Assembly: GCA_045562755.1 (NCBI GenBank)
Contig: JBJKVF010000001.1
Location: forward strand, 1-64,000
From: GCA-002708145 sp045562755
Lineage (GTDB): Bacteria; Chloroflexota; Dehalococcoidia; Lucifugimonadales; Lucifugimonadaceae
DNA length: 64,000 bases
Direction: 5' to 3'
The position numbers and the translations under genes were made by a program. Of the stretch, positions 52,637-62,551 are shown in pieces; position 1 is the stretch's first letter, and every line of letters begins with the position of its first letter. The notes under the pieces were generated by a model. The model made no database searches, was not told the origin of the DNA, and saw only the letters and a list, made by a program, of their open reading frames with translations.

Positions 52637-55258
52637 ATGTTTAATATATTAAATAAATTATTAGGTGACTCTAATGAAAAAGCATTAGAAAAACTTAATC
52701 CTATTTTAGATAAAGTTAATAGTCTAGAAGAAAAATTTAATTCATTAACCGAAAATGAACTAAAAAATTATACAAATAAATTAAGATCAGACTTTGAAGA
52801 AGAATCATCTTTAGATAATATTTTACCTGAAGCCTTTTCATTAGTTAGAGAGGCAGCAAAAAGAGTCCTAGGTATGAGACATTTTGATGTGCAAATCATA
52901 GGCGGTATTATACTGCATCAAGGAAAAATTGCTGAAATGAGAACGGGAGAAGGTAAAACATTAGTAGCTACTTTACCAACTTATCTAAACGCATTGACAG
53001 GGGAGGGTGTTCATGTAATTACGGTAAATGATTACTTAGCTAAAAGAGATGCTGAATGGATGGGAAAAATTTATCAATTTTTAGGATTATCAGTTGGTTG
53101 CCTGCAAAATAATAAATCATATATATTAATTTCTGATGAACCTAAAGCTGACTTAGAAGTAGAAGGTTCTTTTTATTTATGTACTAGAAAACAAGCCTAT
53201 GAATGTGATATTACATACGGTACAAATAATGAATTTGGCTTTGATTATCTTAGAGATAATATGGTTGAAAATTATGATCATAAAGTTCAGAAATCTAGAA
53301 ATTTTGCAATAGTAGATGAAGTAGATAATATACTTATTGATGAAGCTAGAACACCACTAATAATTTCAGGTCCAGCTAAAGAACAAACAGGCGAATATAA
53401 AAGATTTGCAAGATTAGCCAAAAGATTACAGAATGGTAGAGATTTTGAAATAGAGGAAAAGAGAAAAAATATTTCCTTAACAGAAATTGGTATAAAAAAT
53501 ATTGAGGATATCTTAGGCATAAATAATCTATATTCTCCTGAAAATAATGTATTATCTCATTTTGCTGAAAACTCTATAAGGGCTGAATTTGTTTATGAAA
53601 AAAACAGGGAATATGTATTACAAAATAACCAAATAATTATTGTAGATGAGTTCACAGGCAGATTAATGAGTGGTAGAAGGTTTTCTGATGGTTTGCATCA
53701 AGCTTTAGAGGCAAAAGAAAATGTATCAATACAAAGAGAATCCATTACATATGCTACTATAACTTTGCAAAATTATTTTAGAATGTATGCAAAGTTGTCA
53801 GGTATGACTGGAACTGCAAGTACAGAAGCAGAAGAAATGGAAAAAATTTATGGTCTAGAAGTTATAGAAATACCTACTAATAAAGAAAGTCAAAGAGTTG
53901 ACCATGGTGATTTTATATATATAAATGAAAATGCTAAGTGGAATGCAATAGTAGAAAAAGTTAGAGAATTAAATAAGTTTTCAAGGCCTATTTTGATAGG
54001 TACCACAACAATAGAAAAATCTGAACATTTATCTAATCTGCTAAAAAAAAGTAATATTTCTCATAATGTTCTTAATGCTAAATTTCACGAAAAAGAAGCA
54101 GAAATTATTGAAGAAGCTGGTATGCCTGGATCTGTTACTGTTGCAACTAATATGGCTGGAAGAGGAACAGACATTATTCTTGGTGGTAAACCCGATAATG
54201 AAAAAATTTCAGATGAAGAATGGGAAAAAAATCATAATTTTGTTGTTCAAAATGGAGGTTTATTTGTCATTGGTACGGAGAGGCATGAATCTAGAAGAAT
54301 TGATAATCAACTTAGAGGAAGATGTGGTAGGCAGGGAGACCCTGGCGAAACTCAATTTTATCTTTCTACTGAAGATGAAGTTGTTAAGAGATTCGGTGGA
54401 GATAGAATAAAGGGCGCTATGAATCTGTTTCGCTGGGAAGAAAATATTCCAATTGAAAATAGGATTATTTCGAAATCAGTAGAAACAGCACAAACTAAAG
54501 TTGAAGCTCAAAATTTTGAGATAAGGAAATATCTGGTTGATTACGATGATGTTATGAACACTCAAAGAGATGTTATCTACAAACTTAGAGACCAAGCATT
54601 GTCTGGCGCAAATATTGAGGAAATACTAATTAATTATTTGAAAGAAGAAATAGATATATTAGTTAATGAAATGAATGAACTAGATTCAAATTTCTATAGA
54701 GATATAACTAGGATTATTCCAGCTGGCGAGATTAGCCAGGAAGAAATTCAAACTAATTCAGAGAACAAAGAAGATTTGAAACTATTTTTATATAAATTTT
54801 CTGAAAAACTATTTTTATCAAGAAAAGAAAATATTGGCAAAGAAATAATTATTAGATTCTCTAAAGCTGTTTTATTAAAATCTATAGATGAAAATTGGGT
54901 TGAACATTTGACTTCTATGGACAATATGAGGCAGGGTATTGGACTAGAAGCAGCAGGCCAAAGAGATCCGTTAGTTGCTTACAAAAGAACAGGTTTTGCT
55001 ATGTTTACAAACTTAAACGATACTATAAGAAGTAGTGTAAGTATGTTGGTTTTTAATGCTTCTGAATTTGGGAATAAAAGTAATAGAGTAAGTCAGTTAG
55101 CTAATGAGCCATCAGTTATGGAGAATGCAAATACCACTAGACAATCTTCACATGTTTCAAGTCTTTCTAATATTCCAACCCACTCCGATACAGGAAGAAA
55201 ATTATCACGCTCTGAAAGAAGAAAAATTGAAAGAGACCAGAGAAAAAACAAAAAATAA
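52637..55258 (+). CDS. secA: preprotein translocase ATPase SecA
   Basis: The 873-residue motor has Walker A AEMRTGEGKTLVATLP, the DEAD-type VDEVDNILIDEARTPLIISG, GMTGTASTEAEE, NMAGRGTDIILGG and GRCGRQGDPGETQFYLS. It drives proteins through SecYEG. The C-terminus ends in a basic stretch (SRSERRKIERDQRKNKK) and lacks the usual CxCx8CH zinc tail, so it cannot use that contact with SecB or ribosomes. Its 3' end overlaps the start of the next gene. Confidence 0.95.
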   Translation: MFNILNKLLGDSNEKALEKLNPILDKVNSLEEKFNSLTENELKNYTNKLRSDFEEESSLDNILPEAFSLVREAAKRVLGMRHFDVQIIGGIILHQGKIAEMRTGEGKTLVATLPTYLNALTGEGVHVITVNDYLAKRDAEWMGKIYQFLGLSVGCLQNNKSYILISDEPKADLEVEGSFYLCTRKQAYECDITYGTNNEFGFDYLRDNMVENYDHKVQKSRNFAIVDEVDNILIDEARTPLIISGPAKEQTGEYKRFARLAKRLQNGRDFEIEEKRKNISLTEIGIKNIEDILGINNLYSPENNVLSHFAENSIRAEFVYEKNREYVLQNNQIIIVDEFTGRLMSGRRFSDGLHQALEAKENVSIQRESITYATITLQNYFRMYAKLSGMTGTASTEAEEMEKIYGLEVIEIPTNKESQRVDHGDFIYINENAKWNAIVEKVRELNKFSRPILIGTTTIEKSEHLSNLLKKSNISHNVLNAKFHEKEAEIIEEAGMPGSVTVATNMAGRGTDIILGGKPDNEKISDEEWEKNHNFVVQNGGLFVIGTERHESRRIDNQLRGRCGRQGDPGETQFYLSTEDEVVKRFGGDRIKGAMNLFRWEENIPIENRIISKSVETAQTKVEAQNFEIRKYLVDYDDVMNTQRDVIYKLRDQALSGANIEEILINYLKEEIDILVNEMNELDSNFYRDITRIIPAGEISQEEIQTNSENKEDLKLFLYKFSEKLFLSRKENIGKEIIIRFSKAVLLKSIDENWVEHLTSMDNMRQGIGLEAAGQRDPLVAYKRTGFAMFTNLNDTIRSSVSMLVFNASEFGNKSNRVSQLANEPSVMENANTTRQSSHVSSLSNIPTHSDTGRKLSRSERRKIERDQRKNKK

Positions 55259-55970
55259 TGAGTTAATATATTTATCTGATCAAAAAAAGATTGAAAAAGA
55301 TATTTTTCAACTTGATAACAATATTAGTAAAGATTATAAAAACTGGAAAAAAATATTATTTGATTTAATAAGTGGCTGGAGCCTATCTAAAGAAAAATTT
55401 TCAACCAATCAAATAAATTATCTTATAGGTGGAGAGGCATTTAATTGGAAAACATTAGCAGTAAGAATCGCTAGTCAATCAAAATATTTATCCGTAAATG
55501 AAAAATTTTGGAAATGGATAATAGAATCAGACTATGATGGAGGTATACCAGAAAAAGAATTGAAAGATTTTCTTGGCTATGAAAAATATAGAGCGCACTT
55601 GTCATACTTTTATGGAGTTATTGTAGAACAAGCGCTTATTTCATCAGTTGAAGATTCACAGATTAAAAAAATAATATCCGCAGGTATATTGACTAATGAA
55701 GAAGAAATTAACTCTGTTTATACTAATATTTATGGTGATACAAGGGAGCATCTTTGGCAAATATTTAGAATGGAATATCAAATAGATATATTAAATACAT
55801 CTTTCACTATTAGTGATGATGAATCATTTATATATTGGTTATTTAAATTAAGGTTGCAAAATTCAGATCCAGCAAGGATAGCAAGTGATACAAAACGAGG
55901 TTTAATAAAACTAGAACAAATTAAAAATAGTCAAATATTAAGAAATAAAATCAGTAATAGTAAAAATTAA
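55227..55970 (+). CDS. unrecognised protein coded between secA and valS
   Basis: The 248-residue product is charged, mostly helical and without membrane segments or cysteine clusters. Local landmarks include GGEAFNWKTLAVRIASQSKY and GDTREHLWQIFRMEYQ. I do not recognise a family. No ATG starts the protein after the secA stop; TTG at 55227 (32-base overlap with secA, AGAAG upstream) is my choice, while ATG at 55152 or 55104 would overlap more. It is part of a secA-valS unit, but no role follows from that. Confidence 0.6.
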   Translation: MKETREKTKNNELIYLSDQKKIEKDIFQLDNNISKDYKNWKKILFDLISGWSLSKEKFSTNQINYLIGGEAFNWKTLAVRIASQSKYLSVNEKFWKWIIESDYDGGIPEKELKDFLGYEKYRAHLSYFYGVIVEQALISSVEDSQIKKIISAGILTNEEEINSVYTNIYGDTREHLWQIFRMEYQIDILNTSFTISDDESFIYWLFKLRLQNSDPARIASDTKRGLIKLEQIKNSQILRNKISNSKN

Positions 55971-56010
55971 TAAATATAATATATAAATTATAAATTTACA
56001 AACCAAGCTA

Positions 56011-58623
56011 ATGAAATCAATAGATTTAACTAAAATAAGTAAGTTTTTTGATGTTAATAATCGAGAAAATTATTGGCGTGAACAATGGAAAAAACTTAAT
56101 GTACACTCTAGAAAAATAAATAATGAAAGGAGAGGTAATTTTGTTATTGATTCTCCTCCTCCAACAGTAAGCGGATCTCTTCATATTGGGCATATTTTTT
56201 CATATACTCATCAAGATCTTATAGCAAGATATAAAAGAATGAGGGGATACAATGTTGTGTATCCTATGGGCTGGGATGATAATGGATTGCCAACTGAAAG
56301 AAGAGTCCAAAATTATTTTGGTGTAAGAGCTGAACCTAACATCCCATATATTAAAAATTTAGATGTTGAAAAAGAGAAAGAGAAGTTGGGTATAAATAAA
56401 AAACATCAACTTATTATTAGCAGGCAAAATTTTATAGAAATGTGCTCCTTAGTGACTAAGGAAGATGAAAAAGCATTTAAGGAAGTATTTGAAAGGATGG
56501 GATATTCCATTGACTGGCGAGATTTATACACAACTATTGATAAAAAAAGTAGACGAATTGCTCAAAGAAGCTTCTTAGATTTATTCCAAAAAGAACATAT
56601 TTATCAAGTTGAATCGCCAACTATGTGGGATGTAGATTATCAAACGGCTGTTGCTCAAGCTGAAGTTGAAGACAGAGAAAAGACTGGAGCTTATCATGAT
56701 ATTGAATTTATTGTCGATCAAATAAGTCATGAACGTTTTATCATATCTACCACTCGGCCAGAATTACTAGCTGCTTGTGTCGGAGTCACAGCACATCCAG
56801 ATGATCAAAGGTATAAACACTTATTCGGAAAAAGTGCGATAACTCCTGGTTTTTTTTCTAAAGTACCTATTTTTTCTAGTACTGAGGTAGATCCTGATAA
56901 AGGAACTGGGATTTTAATGGTTTGTACATTTGGTGATCAAACAGATGTTCAATGGTGGAAAGATCATTCATTGAAGCTTAGACAAATAATAGGAAAAAAC
57001 GGTAGGATTATTGATAGAGAATTTGGAACAAAGGGATGGGAATCTGAGAATCCTAGTCTTGCTAATAAAAATTATAATTTGATTATTGGTAAACGAACTC
57101 CTAGTGTAAAAAAAATAATGGTTGAAATTTTGTCTGATAAACAGAACTCAGTTTTAGGAGATAAAATACCACTTATTGAAATCCCTAGACAAATAAATCA
57201 TCAAGTTAGATACTATGAAAAAGGCGATAATCCTTTGGAGTACTTAACAACCAGACAATGGTTTGTAAGATTATTAGATAAAAAAAATGATTTAATTAAT
57301 TCTGGGAAAAGTATTACATGGCACCCAAGCTTTATGTATAAAAGATTTGAAAATTGGACAAATAATCTTAACTCAGATTGGTGTATATCAAGACAAAGAT
57401 ACTTTGGGGTTCCAATTCCAGTTTGGTATCCTTTAGATGATAAAAAAAATCCAAATTATAAAAAACCAATTTTACCTAATGAAGATGAATTACCAATTGA
57501 CCCGCAAATAAGTGTTCCATCTGGATATATTGAATCTCAAAGGAATATGCCCGGAGGCTTTATAGCTGAAATTGATGTTTTTGATACTTGGTTTACTTCT
57601 TCATTGTCTCCTCAGATTGTTACAAAATGGGGCGACAATGATGATGAAACTAAAGATTTATTTCCAATGGATATCAGGCCTCAAAGTCATGAAATAATTA
57701 GAACATGGGCTTTTTATACTATTGTAAAAGCATTATTACACAACTCTACTATACCTTGGAAAAATATAGTTATTTCAGGTTGGGTATTAGATCCAGATAG
57801 AAAAAAAATGTCGAAATCAAAAGGTAACGTGGTTACACCAATAGAATCTATAAATAGGTTTGGCTCCGATTCAGTAAGATACTGGGCGGCATCTTTTAGA
57901 TTGGGTGCTGATGCTACAAACGATGAATCAATTTTTAAGGTAGGATCAAAATTGGTTAATAAAATATTTAACGCATCAAAATTTGTTTTATCTCATTCCA
58001 CCGAAGAACAAAAAATTACAAATGAACTTGATAAGTCTTTTTTACTTGAATTAAATAAAACGTATGAAATTGCAACAAAAGCATATGAAGATTTTGAGTT
58101 TTCAATTGCCCTTCAAGAAATAGAGAAGTTTTTTTGGAATTCATTTACTGACAACTATATAGAGATAGTTAAATTACGCGCAAGAAACACAGATGATGAA
58201 TTAGAGCAATCTTCAGCAGTTCTAACATTAAGAATTACTCTTAATATTATTTTAAGGATGTTCTCTCCTTTTTTACCAACCATTACAGATGAGGTGTGGA
58301 GTTGGGCTTTTGCGGAAGAAACTGATGTAGAGTCTGTCCATCTATACCACTGGCCTGAATCAAAAGAGATAGAAAAATACACTGATTCAAAAATTTATGA
58401 CCTTTTTCCTATCGCTTGTAAGATCATTGGATTAGTTAGAAAAGTTAAATCTGAAAAAGGGTTAAGTTTAAATTCTCCTCTTGATAAACTAATAATTATT
58501 ACCAGCTCAAATAATATAAAAAAAATAGATTTATTTTTAGAAGACTTAAAAAATTGTTCTGGCGCCAAAGATATAGAATTTCAATACGAAGATAATGAAA
58601 ATATTGAGATTAAAATAATTTAA
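56011..58623 (+). CDS. valS: valyl-tRNA synthetase, archaeal/actinobacterial type
   Basis: The 870-residue class I synthetase has SLHIGHIFSYTHQD (HIGH at 58-61), MGWDDNGLPTERRVQNYFGVR, an editing domain with STTRPELLAACVGV, and KKMSKSKGN (Met600). The stretch around WDDNGLPTE is characteristic of the archaeal, actinobacterial and rickettsial ValRS branch, unlike the WGxDHAGIATQ form of most bacteria. It lacks the C-terminal coiled coil of E. coli ValRS. It charges tRNA-Val and removes mischarged threonine. Its TAA overlaps the convergent RraA-like stop by four bases. Confidence 0.93.
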   Translation: MKSIDLTKISKFFDVNNRENYWREQWKKLNVHSRKINNERRGNFVIDSPPPTVSGSLHIGHIFSYTHQDLIARYKRMRGYNVVYPMGWDDNGLPTERRVQNYFGVRAEPNIPYIKNLDVEKEKEKLGINKKHQLIISRQNFIEMCSLVTKEDEKAFKEVFERMGYSIDWRDLYTTIDKKSRRIAQRSFLDLFQKEHIYQVESPTMWDVDYQTAVAQAEVEDREKTGAYHDIEFIVDQISHERFIISTTRPELLAACVGVTAHPDDQRYKHLFGKSAITPGFFSKVPIFSSTEVDPDKGTGILMVCTFGDQTDVQWWKDHSLKLRQIIGKNGRIIDREFGTKGWESENPSLANKNYNLIIGKRTPSVKKIMVEILSDKQNSVLGDKIPLIEIPRQINHQVRYYEKGDNPLEYLTTRQWFVRLLDKKNDLINSGKSITWHPSFMYKRFENWTNNLNSDWCISRQRYFGVPIPVWYPLDDKKNPNYKKPILPNEDELPIDPQISVPSGYIESQRNMPGGFIAEIDVFDTWFTSSLSPQIVTKWGDNDDETKDLFPMDIRPQSHEIIRTWAFYTIVKALLHNSTIPWKNIVISGWVLDPDRKKMSKSKGNVVTPIESINRFGSDSVRYWAASFRLGADATNDESIFKVGSKLVNKIFNASKFVLSHSTEEQKITNELDKSFLLELNKTYEIATKAYEDFEFSIALQEIEKFFWNSFTDNYIEIVKLRARNTDDELEQSSAVLTLRITLNIILRMFSPFLPTITDEVWSWAFAEETDVESVHLYHWPESKEIEKYTDSKIYDLFPIACKIIGLVRKVKSEKGLSLNSPLDKLIIITSSNNIKKIDLFLEDLKNCSGAKDIEFQYEDNENIEIKII

Positions 58624-59312
58624 ATATTAGATTTTTTCCAGTTTTCCCAATCACTATCGGAAATTGATTTGGAAAAATATTTATGTAATTTTTTCTCTTT
58701 TTTTCTTACTTCTTTACACATTTTAATTACATCGTTTATTATATTTATCTCAATTCTGGTTATTCCATCAAAATCACAAACTAAAATATCTCCTTGATTA
58801 ATTTTTAGATTGGCTATTTCGACTGTTGTTCCATGTTCAATCATTTGAAATGGGCCATGTCCTGGTACGTGTCCAGTAGCCCATAAGGGTAACTTAGCAT
58901 CTTTTATACCATTAATATCTCTCGCGTTTCCTCCTACAACAACTCCAACACTACCCAAGGACTTCATCTGATATGCCATGCCATCTCCCATAATAGCTCC
59001 TCTGTTTGGTAAAGATTCAACATCAGAAAGAACAGGAATAACTGGGATTTTCATCTTATAAATATTATCAAAAAAATCTAACTTATTATCAATTATATTT
59101 TCTTTTTCAAACAATGGTGTCCATTTTGATGTTAAGGCATATCCAACAATTGTTTTAGGGGAATCAACATACTGGTTAAGACCCGGGCCAGTATAATCAT
59201 TAGAGTGATTAGAGTATCCCTTAACAAGAATAGCTGCATTTTGTACAGTAGCAGAATCAAACGTAGAAAGTTCGTTTAAGACTGAATCATCTACAGGCTT
59301 TGAATTAATCAT
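58620..59312 (-). CDS. RraA-family protein (possible 4-hydroxy-4-methyl-2-oxoglutarate aldolase-like)
   Basis: The 230-residue protein has the RraA fold pattern: LSTFDSATVQNAA, IMGDGMAYQMKSLGSVGVVVGGNARDINGIKDAKLPLWATG, and VCDFDGITRIE. Related proteins are RNase E inhibitors in E. coli and aldolases acting on hydroxy-oxo diacids elsewhere. GGNARD and DFDG supply the metal and substrate ligands of the aldolase branch, so catabolic use is likely. It overlaps the 91-residue gene upstream by eight bases. Confidence 0.82.
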   Translation of the reverse strand: MINSKPVDDSVLNELSTFDSATVQNAAILVKGYSNHSNDYTGPGLNQYVDSPKTIVGYALTSKWTPLFEKENIIDNKLDFFDNIYKMKIPVIPVLSDVESLPNRGAIMGDGMAYQMKSLGSVGVVVGGNARDINGIKDAKLPLWATGHVPGHGPFQMIEHGTTVEIANLKINQGDILVCDFDGITRIEINIINDVIKMCKEVRKKEKKLHKYFSKSISDSDWENWKKSNI

Positions 59313-59580
59313 CTGATCTAGAAACTATCTCAGCTTCTAATTCCAATAATTCACCTGGGTAGAATTCTTTCCAGGGCTCAAACTGTTCAACAAATGTTCT
59401 GCCTTCTTCAAGACTTTGTAATCCCTTTATAGCTCTACCAGGATCATACCCTGTTGTTTTAGCTAATGCTTCAATACCTCTTTTAGTTTCTCTAACCCCT
59501 CCAACAGAAAAAGTCTCATTTTCTTCATTTTCAACTATTAGATCAAAACCTTTTTTCTTTTCTTTCCAATATAATTTCAT
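59305..59580 (-). CDS. small acidic protein of unknown function
   Basis: The 91-residue product starts MKLYWKEKKKGFDLIVENE and ends acidic (LELEAEIVSRSDD). A central GGVRETKRGIEALAKTTGYDPGRAIKGLQ has a helix pattern that could bind a partner, but I do not recognise a family. It overlaps coaBC (ATGA) upstream and the RraA-like gene downstream, so it is translated with both. No signal or membrane segment. Confidence 0.6.
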   Translation of the reverse strand: MKLYWKEKKKGFDLIVENEENETFSVGGVRETKRGIEALAKTTGYDPGRAIKGLQSLEEGRTFVEQFEPWKEFYPGELLELEAEIVSRSDD

Positions 59581-60809
59581 TTCTCTCCATTTTTAAGTTT
59601 TTTTATTTTATCCAAAATTTTGTTAGCCAATTTAAGTTTATGCATTAATGGTAAATTGATTTTAGCTCCATATTTATCAATAATTGTAACCTTATTAGTA
59701 TCATAAAAGAAGCCACTATTTTTTTCAACTATATTATTTGCAACTATAAAATCTGCATTTTTACTATGAAGCTTATGTTCTGCATTTTCCTCTAAATTTT
59801 CACTTTCTGCTGCGAAAAATATTTTAATTAGATTATCTTTTAGTTTATGAGAAAAATCACTCACCGGTTTTAGAGTCATGTTTATTAAAGTCTCATCTTT
59901 TTTCTTTATTTTGTTTTTAGAAATTTTTTCAGGGATAAAATCTGATATTGCTGCAGCCATAATTAATATATCAGCATCTTTTGTTGCAGATATTATTGCA
60001 TTTTCCATTGATTTAACAGTTTCTACATTTATAGTTTCTGCACCTTCAGGTGAACTTATATTGGATGCTGTAATCAAAACTACTTTAGCCCCTCTATCAA
60101 TAGCAGCTTCAGCAATGAAATGCCCCATTTTCCCAGAAGATTTATTTGTAATATATCTTACAGGGTCTATAGGCTGTTTTGTACCTCCTGCAGTAATCAC
60201 AATTTTTTTCCCAGAAAAATCTTTATTCTTACCAAGTATTTTTCTTGTAACACTAATTATTTTTTTTGATTCTGATAAACGTCCTTTACCAAATAATCCA
60301 GATGCTAATCTGCCTGTTTCGGGCCCAATAATTTCAAATTGTTTTTCCTTTAAAATATTTATATTATTTTGAGTTTGAAAAGAATCAAACATATCACCAT
60401 CCATTGCTGGTGATATGATTACAGGAGCAGAAGTCGCTAGAACGGTGTTGGTTATTGGTGAGTCAGTAACTCCCATTGCCAATTTTGCAATTGTATTTGC
60501 TGTTGCAGGTGCAATCAATATAATATCTGCTTCATGAGCTAGGGATACATGATCAATGTTCATATTAGTATTGTTGTCCCAAAGTCCCAAAATAACCTTA
60601 TTATGAGTAATTGCTTCAAAAGTTGCTTTTCCAACAAATTTTTGAGCTGAGTTTGATAATATAACACTTACATTTGCACCTTCTTGAACCAATTTGCTAG
60701 CAATATCAGCAGATTTATAAGCTGATATTGATCCGCAAACACCAAGTACAACATTCTTATTTTCTAAGACCAAGGGTTTAAGCTCAAAATTATTATTTTT
60801 ATCATTCAT
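59577..60809 (-). CDS. coaBC: bifunctional phosphopantothenoylcysteine decarboxylase / synthetase (CoaBC)
   Basis: The 410-residue protein has the flavin-dependent CoaC half (GVCGSISAYKSADIAS, catalytic His87 in IDHVSLAHE, IAPATANTIAKLAMG) and the CoaB half (VRYITNKSSGKMGHFIAEAA). It makes 4'-phosphopantetheine. The CoaC flap normally has a cysteine in ACGxxGxGR; here LASGLFGKGRL has Ser170. That cysteine reduces the intermediate in E. coli, so its loss is notable, though the family does vary here. It follows coaX by seven bases. Confidence 0.9.
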   Translation of the reverse strand: MNDKNNNFELKPLVLENKNVVLGVCGSISAYKSADIASKLVQEGANVSVILSNSAQKFVGKATFEAITHNKVILGLWDNNTNMNIDHVSLAHEADIILIAPATANTIAKLAMGVTDSPITNTVLATSAPVIISPAMDGDMFDSFQTQNNINILKEKQFEIIGPETGRLASGLFGKGRLSESKKIISVTRKILGKNKDFSGKKIVITAGGTKQPIDPVRYITNKSSGKMGHFIAEAAIDRGAKVVLITASNISSPEGAETINVETVKSMENAIISATKDADILIMAAAISDFIPEKISKNKIKKKDETLINMTLKPVSDFSHKLKDNLIKIFFAAESENLEENAEHKLHSKNADFIVANNIVEKNSGFFYDTNKVTIIDKYGAKINLPLMHKLKLANKILDKIKKLKNGEK

Positions 60810-60816
60810 GATTATT

Positions 60817-61605
60817 TTATTTATTTAATTCATATAATTTTTTGAGACCAATAAGAGTTAAGTTTTTATCAACAAAATCAAAAGAATCAGTTATAGGAGC
60901 TATTAAATCACATAACCCACCTGTGGCTACAACTTTAATTATTTCCTGATTAGTTTTTATTTCTCTCTTAAATCTTAGTATCATCCCACTTATAAGATCT
61001 GAGAATCCGAACATAAATCCAGATTGAAGAGAATGAACAGTATTTTTACCAATTACCTTAGGTGGAGATTTAAGTTCAAATTTTCTTAGTTGTGAAGTAT
61101 TTGAAATCATTGATTCAGAAGAGATTTCTAAGCCGGGGGCTATTGCTCCACCCACATAATTTCCATCAGCATCAATTGCATCAAAAACCGTAGCTGTTCC
61201 TATATCTACAATGATTAGAGGACGGCCATAGATTAGCCCCCCCGCTACAGCATCAACAATTCTATCAGCTCCTACATCATTAATTCTGTCATAATTTATT
61301 TTAATTCCAGTTTTGACCCCAGGAGAAATATTAAGAAAATTTTTATCTTCAATACTGGTAATATTTTTTAGAGAATGAATATAAGATTCCGTTATTGTTG
61401 GCACAACTGAGCACATAGATATTCCATATATTTTGTCTATTTGAATTTCATTGTCAATAATCATACCTTTTAAAATGAAATTTAATTCATCTATGGTATG
61501 TTTATTTTTTGAACCTATTCTAAAAGTCTTAATTAGATTATCATTTTCAAATGCACCAATTGTTGTATTAGTATTGCCTATGTCAACTGTAAGTAAAATT
61601 CCCAT
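60817..61605 (-). CDS. coaX: type III pantothenate kinase
   Basis: The 262-residue ASKHA enzyme has LLTVDIGNTNTTIGAFE, the DVGADRIVDAVAG pantothenate site, VDIGTATVFDAI and VATGGLCDLI. It phosphorylates pantothenate with ATP in the first step of CoA synthesis and resists CoA feedback, unlike type I. It is directly upstream of coaBC, so the two first CoA steps share one transcript. Confidence 0.93.
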   Translation of the reverse strand: MGILLTVDIGNTNTTIGAFENDNLIKTFRIGSKNKHTIDELNFILKGMIIDNEIQIDKIYGISMCSVVPTITESYIHSLKNITSIEDKNFLNISPGVKTGIKINYDRINDVGADRIVDAVAGGLIYGRPLIIVDIGTATVFDAIDADGNYVGGAIAPGLEISSESMISNTSQLRKFELKSPPKVIGKNTVHSLQSGFMFGFSDLISGMILRFKREIKTNQEIIKVVATGGLCDLIAPITDSFDFVDKNLTLIGLKKLYELNK

Positions 61606-61637
61606 ATTATTATTATACTAGTAAGTTTATAAAATGT

Positions 61638-62540
61638 TTACTGAAAAAATTTTTTATGAAATAGTCCCAATCTTTCAATGATGTCCGTAGTTTTTACTGC
61701 TGTTTCTCCTATTTCTTTTTTTGCTATATTTGCAGCAAATCCTTGAATATACACTCCCAAGCATGATTTATAAAATAAATTATTTTCGTGTGTAATGTTA
61801 GCTCTATCTGATGCAATCAAGCCTGATATTAGTCCAGTTAGCATATCTCCTGTACCTGCTTTAGCCATTGCTGAGTTTACATAAGGTGATATTTGTACTA
61901 GGCCGTTTGGTGAAGCTATAACAGTATTTGCTCCTTTTAGAACTATAATGCTATTTAATTTTTTAGCGTAGGTTTTTGCACATTTTTTTTTGTCAATTAA
62001 TATTTTGTTTACTGCAATTTTTCCTAATCTAGACATTTCATCAATATGAGGGGTAAGAATTATTGAATTTTTGTTCTTCTTTTCCCATCCATCTAAATAT
62101 GCTAGGTTATTTATTGCATCTGCATCGATAACAATTGGTGAAAGAGTTTTATTATTTCCCATAATATTTAGAAACTCTTCAAGAAATCTTATTGATTCTT
62201 CGGAATTATTCATCCCTGGTCCTATAGCAAATGAATCTACGAAATTTATAGATTCTAAGAGTATATTTTTTGCTTTAATGTAATCAATTTGATTATTTTT
62301 CTTTACAGGGATTTCAATAAATATTACTTCTGGAATTATTCCTGAAATTTGCTTGTAAACTGGTGAAGGAGTTGCAACATAAACTAACCCACTACCTGAC
62401 CTTATACAGGCTAAAGCGGCAATTAATATTGCCCCTACATATTTTTTTGAACCTCCAATAAGTAAAACAGAGCCAAAATCTTTTTTTGAAGAATTTTGAT
62501 TTCTTGCGGGATAAATACTTTTTATAAACTCTATATTCAA
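61638..62540 (-). CDS. nnrD: ADP/ATP-dependent NAD(P)H-hydrate dehydratase (NnrD, stand-alone)
   Basis: The 300-residue protein has the ribokinase-like set FGSVLLIGGSKKYVGA, ARACxRSGSGL-type LACIRSGSGLVYVAT, AIGPGMNN, ILTPHIDEMSRLG, IVLKGANTVIASP and AGTGDMLTGLISGL. It restores damaged NADH or NADPH hydrates. Only the dehydratase domain is present; the epimerase NnrE, often fused in front, is missing. It lies between acpS and coaX, the usual acpS-nnr neighbourhood. Confidence 0.9.
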   Translation of the reverse strand: MNIEFIKSIYPARNQNSSKKDFGSVLLIGGSKKYVGAILIAALACIRSGSGLVYVATPSPVYKQISGIIPEVIFIEIPVKKNNQIDYIKAKNILLESINFVDSFAIGPGMNNSEESIRFLEEFLNIMGNNKTLSPIVIDADAINNLAYLDGWEKKNKNSIILTPHIDEMSRLGKIAVNKILIDKKKCAKTYAKKLNSIIVLKGANTVIASPNGLVQISPYVNSAMAKAGTGDMLTGLISGLIASDRANITHENNLFYKSCLGVYIQGFAANIAKKEIGETAVKTTDIIERLGLFHKKFFQ

Positions 62541-62551
62541 TCTATTTTCAA

